64,000 bases of DNA from the NCBI GenBank assembly GCA_008638375.1, contig VIRR01000547.1, positions 186,001 to 250,000 on the forward strand, in the 5' to 3' direction. Numbering within the stretch: position 1 is the stretch's first letter; each line of letters begins with the position of its first letter. The position numbers were made by a program, and so were the translations under genes. The DNA is from Nyssa sinensis (Eukaryota > Streptophyta > Magnoliopsida > Cornales > Nyssaceae). Under the pieces are notes generated by a model. It worked only from the letters and a program-made list of their open reading frames with translations, made no database searches and had not been told where the DNA came from. Shown piece by piece: positions 59,195-64,000 of the stretch.

Positions 59195-59745
59195 CATGTA
59201 CAACAATATACTATATATACATTTATGGTTTATAATCTCACCATTGGACCATTGAGCTGCACCATTCAATAAGTTTTCTTGTTCAACTCCTCTGTAACCA
59301 TGTCAATAGCAGTACACTGTTTTCTTGATACTGATATATACTTCTACTTTGCTCTCTGGAGCTCAAATGATGTACTCTTCATCTTTGTGAGGATGGTAAC
59401 TTTTAGGGGCCACTTCAGTAATCATTTTGAAAGTTATTTTCTGTACTTTGAAAACTAGAAAAATGAGATGATTCTATAGCTATAAAAACTCAAGAAGGGA
59501 AAAAATGAAAACATTTCACATCATGGTCTATTCATAATAAATCTTTACAAATATCTTCAGTATTCATTTTGAAAAAATGAAAAGACCATGACGTGAAAAT
59601 AATTTTGGTGGGGTGCCCTACCATTGACATGGTTACAGAGGAGTTGAACCAGAAAAATTATTGAATGGTGCAGCTCAATGGTCCAATGGTGATATTATAA
59701 ACCATATATATGTATATATAAGTATATTGTTGTACATTGTTTAAT
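59195..59745. mobile_element. Fold-back (inverted-repeat) element downstream of TRAPPC5
   Basis: The left arm (about 59195-59315) and the right arm (about 59620-59745) are inverted copies. GGTTTATAATCTCACCATTG, GACCATTGAGCTGCACC and CAACTCCTCTGTAACCATG on the left recur as reverse complements on the right with few changes. Arms are about 115-125 bp with a spacer of about 300 bp. The spacer itself carries a smaller inverted pair (GACCATGACGTGAAA and TTTCACATCATGGTC). The size fits a MITE or fold-back element. Outer target duplications are not resolved. Confidence 0.75.
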
Positions 59746-62180
59746 GCGAGATAGTATAAAACTTCCATACATTCATTCTCCAAATTCCCCAACAACTTAA
59801 CAAAACACCTAATTGTAATTTGAGAGAAACAAACGACCTTTCTAAGTATTAAACAATGGAAAAACGTCATTTGTCCCAAAAGAGGCATGTCAAGTGATCT
59901 CAAGACAGGATCCCACTGAATATATGACTTCACTTTTTAGACTTTAGTTCTTAGAGAGGAAAGGAGCTAGAAAAAGCTAGTTTAATGACAGCTAGCTTTC
60001 CTGGTTGGTCACGGCATGCATTTAAAAGTAACAATGGTGCCTTTGAAAAAGCTCACATTATTGAGACATTGTTGGTCAAACATAGGTAACTAACTGCCTA
60101 GCAGAAATAAACATTTCACTGATCGAATAAAATTATAATCCTCGTTATATTTTAAATGTTGTCACTAATAATATATGATCATACAAAATATAATATGATG
60201 GATTTAACAAAATAAAAAAAAGTTAAATGACCAAATAAATAAATATATTTTTTGGTCCGGAAGTATCAGAAGAAAATTAAATTTATACATTATCATCTTA
60301 TGATTAATTTGGCAAAATATCTTATGATGATCGGAATTAAGTATTGACTTTTGATGTATATGGGCTATGTGCTATATGGGTCGTGGTCAATCGTAGATGG
60401 ATAAAATATAATACTAATTTTTGAAAGAGTTGATATAAATATATAAAATAATTTAAAAAAGTCAAGTTTTATTTTATTAAAATATTTTAATAAATAAAAT
60501 AAAATATTAAAATTTTGAAAAATCAAAATCTTATTTTACTAAATTATTTTTAAAAAACTAAGATTAATAAAATATAATGTTAAAATTTAGGGGGACATGG
60601 CCCACTTGTTCCCTTGTCTCTGCCCGCCCTCTTAAACTGTCAAGCCACGTTAGTGTGAGGCCCATACATTTCATCAACGTGTCAAACTCTCATTCAATTG
60701 GGTACAAGACATAAACATTCCCGTTTAACTTGTCGAGAAAGTTGGGCCCACTCGCACGCTTTATGTTATCTAGAAAGTCTTTCAAACATTTTCTCACATG
60801 ATTTTATTGCCGACGATTAAGTGGACTCGACTGATTTTTAATGTATCTACTCGTATGATTTTACCGTTCACTAAAATTTTATTATATGAAAAAAAGTCTT
60901 TTATGAAATGTATTTATAGTCATTAATGAATTACATTAATAATATTTTTAATATTTTTTTAATATAATTATACTGATAATTTTAAAATTTTTAAAATTAC
61001 ATTATTTTTTTATTTTATTTGATAATATATAAATATATTTTTTCGGTTAATTTTTCTTTAAAATGAAAATGATAGTTTTATTATATATATAAATAAATTT
61101 AAAGTAAATAATTTATTTTTATTTTATATAAAAATAAATATAATTTTTTTTTATCAATATTTAGTTAAAAAATAAAAAATATTATTTTTTAAAAATAATA
61201 TTTGAATATTATTTTTTAAAAATAATATTTGAATATTATCAAATAAATATAATTTTAAAAATTTTAAAAAATTAATATAACTATTAAAAAGTTTCAGAAA
61301 GACTGATTTAAGTTATCTTTTAAAACCAACCATCATAATAAAATGACAGAATCATTGGCCTTATCCACAAAATTAATTGGTAGCTAAACTTCTCCTGATT
61401 GACTGAGGCCTAATATCCGTCTTTTTCGCCGCCAATAAGTGGGTCCCGCGGAATCTTTTTAGTAATTTAGTATATACTTTTTCTTTTTCGTCTCTGTCAT
61501 CGCTTTTCACTTACCTTTCACGTGTGCCGTCGCCTTCGACAATGCTGTCTCTCAATTTTATTTTAAATTAATGTGACAATGAAAGTCTTTTTTTTTTTTT
61601 TTTTAAATGCATCAAATAAAGTAATTAATATATAAATTTAAAAATGTGTTTGTAAATCACATTTTATTTTAGATGAAATCAAGTTTTCAAATCGGATAAA
61701 AAAAAACTTTTATTATTGATTTCTGTCTTTTCATTAAAGAGAGAATGAGATAAAAAATGAAAAAGAAATAAAATTTTTTTTTTGTATCAAATGATATAAC
61801 TGATGTAACATAATGTTATATTATTTGAGAGTAAAAATTATTTAATTTTTTTAAAACCTTAGAATTATTGAAAGAAATTAAATTAATTAATTTTTTTTTT
61901 ATTCTCATAAAGTGGTTCTAAAGTAAAATGCCAGACACACAAAAAAAAAATTTAAATTCTTAAAAATTGAGGATTGTGTTAGGCAATTGATAGTCAATAT
62001 ATGATTTTATTAAATTGATCATGAACATGAATCTTGAAATTATAAAATGATGAGATAGAATTAATGTAACAAATTATTATATATAATTGAAACAAAACTC
62101 GATTGAATTGAATCGAAGGGTTCAAATTGTTCTTAAAAGCTATGTGTATCTATCAGAAAAAAAAAAGAAATAAGCCTTCA
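59746..62180. other. AT-rich intergenic DNA
   Basis: Very AT-rich sequence with long A/T runs. A less AT-rich patch at 61385-61550 contains CACGTG (near 61520), GTGGGTCCCGCGG and pyrimidine tracts, and could be an orphan promoter. No reading frame of note. Confidence 0.45.
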
Positions 62181-62503
62181 AACATACATGGTCAATGAGA
62201 TCAAAGAGAGGAGAGAGAAAATAATTGATCAAGATTCATTAAGATTCATTAAAAAAAAGGGAAGGATAAAGGGAGAAAGTGAAAATAGGGAAACAATTAG
62301 GTCAAAGAGGCATGATGAAGTGAAGCTGATTGATAATGAAATGTCAAGTTTTAAAAGAAATGAGTGTTTAGATTTAGAGCTAGAGTGCACAAATAGGCCT
62401 ATGTGGCATGAGACAGTGATATTAATTGACAATGAGTCAAAAGTTAAGAGTGCACCATGTGCTATTAGAAAGTCATGGTTAAGATTAACTTCATGCAAAA
62501 TAT

Positions 62504-62727
62504 GTTTTTTTTTTTTTAATTATCAGGTGTTTGACACATTATACAGACTAATCTCAGACCCATACCAAGCATTCCTTCAAGCGAGTCGGTTAACTTTGGG
62601 TTTGTACATGTGAACGTGATTTCAAAGAAGTTGATAACATTCTATTGAGAGTCGAACTAGCAGACTTGATGCTTCACGAAGCAACAACACCTAATTAATT
62701 TTACCACTGAGCCAATTCCTTGGGTTT
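62504..62727 (-). mobile_element. tRNA-derived SINE, minus strand
   Basis: On the minus strand a tRNA-like head starts near 62727 with AATTGGCTCAGTGGTAAAA (A-box TGGCTCAGTGG). About 45 bp further on comes CTAGTTCGACTCTC (B-box). The spacing fits an internal RNA polymerase III promoter. The body runs to a poly(A) tail, seen here as the T-run at 62504-62517, giving about 220 bp in all. TTCATGCA occurs close to both ends (near 62490 and 62727) and may be the target duplication, although a few bases separate it from the T-run. Confidence 0.75.
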
Positions 62728-62739
62728 CATGCATTTCTT

Positions 62740-63125
62740 ACAAAGCTTATTTAAAAAGAAAAAAACAGAATTAGGTAGATTTAGTTAGCTGCAATACGAA
62801 ATAGAGAGCATGTAGATTGATATTTGTTAATGGAACTCAATTATTCAAGCAATAGGAATGATATACATGTTATTGTCTGCAACCCATGATTTGAAAGAAA
62901 ACCACAAACATTTTTAACTTAATGGACATTATAACACTCTTAAAACCCAAAAGAAACTAGAATATGACACTTAAAACAAAGATTGAAAAAAAAAAGCTAA
63001 CAAACACTTCAAACAACAGTGTGCACGATCAAGTAATTATTTAATAGCAAATATCTGATGTGCCTGCAAAAGAGACAAATCATTCTTCAACCTTCAATTT
63101 CTACCTTGTACGCGTGTATGTTTTT
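62740..63125. repeat. Direct duplication at right edge, copy 1
   Basis: This stretch has the phrases AAAACAGAATTAGG, GATATTTGTTA, ATTATTCAAGCAA, TTTGAAAGAAAACCACA, AAACCCAAAAGAAACT and GCAAAAGAGAC in the same order as 63440-64000. The second copy is longer because of internal gains. The minus strand ends a frame HAYKVEIEG-stop at 63087, paralleled in copy 2. Confidence 0.75.
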
Positions 63126-63439
63126 GCCAAATAGACGAAAATTATACAAGCGATAAAAAAACTAGTGTGTCACCTATTTTTAGATTTGCTTCTTTTACAA
63201 AGTGAAGCCACTCATTTATCATAAATCGTCGTCCATTTATCCTTGTTCCAACATTATCTCTTTTTGTTCTTCATGAGTTTTGTCTTCTCGTCGACTAGAG
63301 ACAGAGAGAAAGAAAGAAAGAAAGAAAAAGATACTAATTTATTTTTTCTTTTGTCTCAAATCCTACTAGAGTTCAACAAATGCTACTAGAAACCCATGGT
63401 TCATATTCAAATTGTGCAAGACAGGCATGCCTTTATCCT

Positions 63440-64000
63440 TACAAAGCTAAATTAAAAATAAAAAGAAAAAAACAGAATTAGGAAGATTTAGTTAGTTGTA
63501 GAATGAAAAAGTGAGCATCTAAACATAAACATATGTTTTGATTAGTGAAGAATTTAGTCATTTTCATGAACATAGACAATTGTCTAATCATGTAAATTTT
63601 TTTCGTTATTTTCTCTCTCTTCTCTCTCTCACTCTTATTGCATAAATCGTTATTTCACAATAATATATATATATATATATATATTGATATTTGTTATATA
63701 ATGAAACACAATTATTCAAGCAAAAGGAATGAAACACAATTTGAAAGAAAACCACACAGATACATCCATGTGTTGAACATTCTCAACTCCATGGACATTA
63801 CAACACTCAAATAACACTCTAAAAACCCAAAAGAAACTTGAACTCGACAGTCTTAGCAGAAAGCAAACAAAAAAAAAAAAAAAAAGAAGAAAAAAGAACA
63901 ACACTCCACACAAACACTTCAATTAAATAATAGCATGCATGATAAGCCCGCAAAAGTGACGGATCATCTTTCAGCGTTCAATCTCCACCATGTATGCATT
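63440..64000. repeat. Direct duplication at right edge, copy 2
   Basis: Homologous to 62740-63125 with insertions, including a (TA)n run near 63665 and a poly(A) run near 63870. It continues to the edge of the window. The segment between the copies (63126-63439) is AT-rich with GAAA repeats and shows no gene. Confidence 0.75.
63971..64000 (-). other. Possible C-terminal end of a minus-strand gene
   Basis: Reading leftward from the window edge gives NAYMVEIER and a stop at 63971-63973. The first duplicate gives HAYKVEIEG-stop at 63087-63089. Agreement of the last codons and stop in two diverged copies suggests the 3' end of a tandemly duplicated gene whose body lies to the right of the window. 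Far too short to name. Confidence 0.25.

Noticed and set aside
62188..62613. 141-codon plus-strand ORF
   Set aside because: Its C-terminal part is the SINE body and poly(T) run read in the wrong direction; the first part is low-complexity Lys/Glu-rich sequence with no domain.

Overview
The window is nuclear DNA of a eudicot plant. The evidence is AT-rich intergenic sequence, one widely split gene with GT-AG introns, plant LTR, LINE, SINE and CACTA transposable elements, and fragments of plant-specific families (a Cf-type receptor-like protein and a B3-domain factor). I see no bacterial operons, CRISPR arrays or rRNA. Only one conserved protein-coding gene is recognised, and it carries lesions. 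Almost everything else is transposon-derived or decayed.

Bases 1 to about 34,710 hold three tandem copies of one segment of about 7.8 kb. Copy A runs 1-19176, copy B 19177-30362, and copy C 30363 to about 34710 and is truncated. Each copy carries a LINE remnant on the minus strand and the N-terminal stub of a receptor-like protein with a shared premature stop. Different retroelements later enlarged individual copies. Copy A was hit at 1045-9223 by a minus-strand solo LTR, which itself contains a second solo LTR (1865-3097) and a 5.9-kb non-autonomous CACTA element (3170-9060). The CACTA element holds a 161-bp tandem array and a captured B3-domain exon. Copy A was hit again at 13742-16755 by an unusual gypsy-type element whose two LTRs point in opposite directions. 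Copy B was hit at 26046-29469 by a 3.4-kb chromovirus-type solo LTR. All five insertions have matching target-site duplications.

Bases 34,711-44,640 are AT-rich intergenic DNA. They contain a Tat-like gypsy 5' end with a frameshifted gag, a complete miniature TRIM retrotransposon with two 156-bp LTRs (40676-41087), and pieces of chromovirus-type LTRs.

Bases 44,864-58,938 hold a TRAPPC5/TRS31 gene (TRAPP vesicle-tethering complex) in eight coding exons over 14 kb. Its introns are filled with LINE, SINE and LTR debris. Exon 4 is preceded by GG instead of AG, and exon 7 has an in-frame TGA where the family has arginine, so this copy is probably a pseudogene or a compromised allele. Downstream lie a fold-back repeat, AT-rich DNA, a tRNA-derived SINE, and a tandemly duplicated segment at the right edge that may be the 3' end of an unidentified minus-strand gene.
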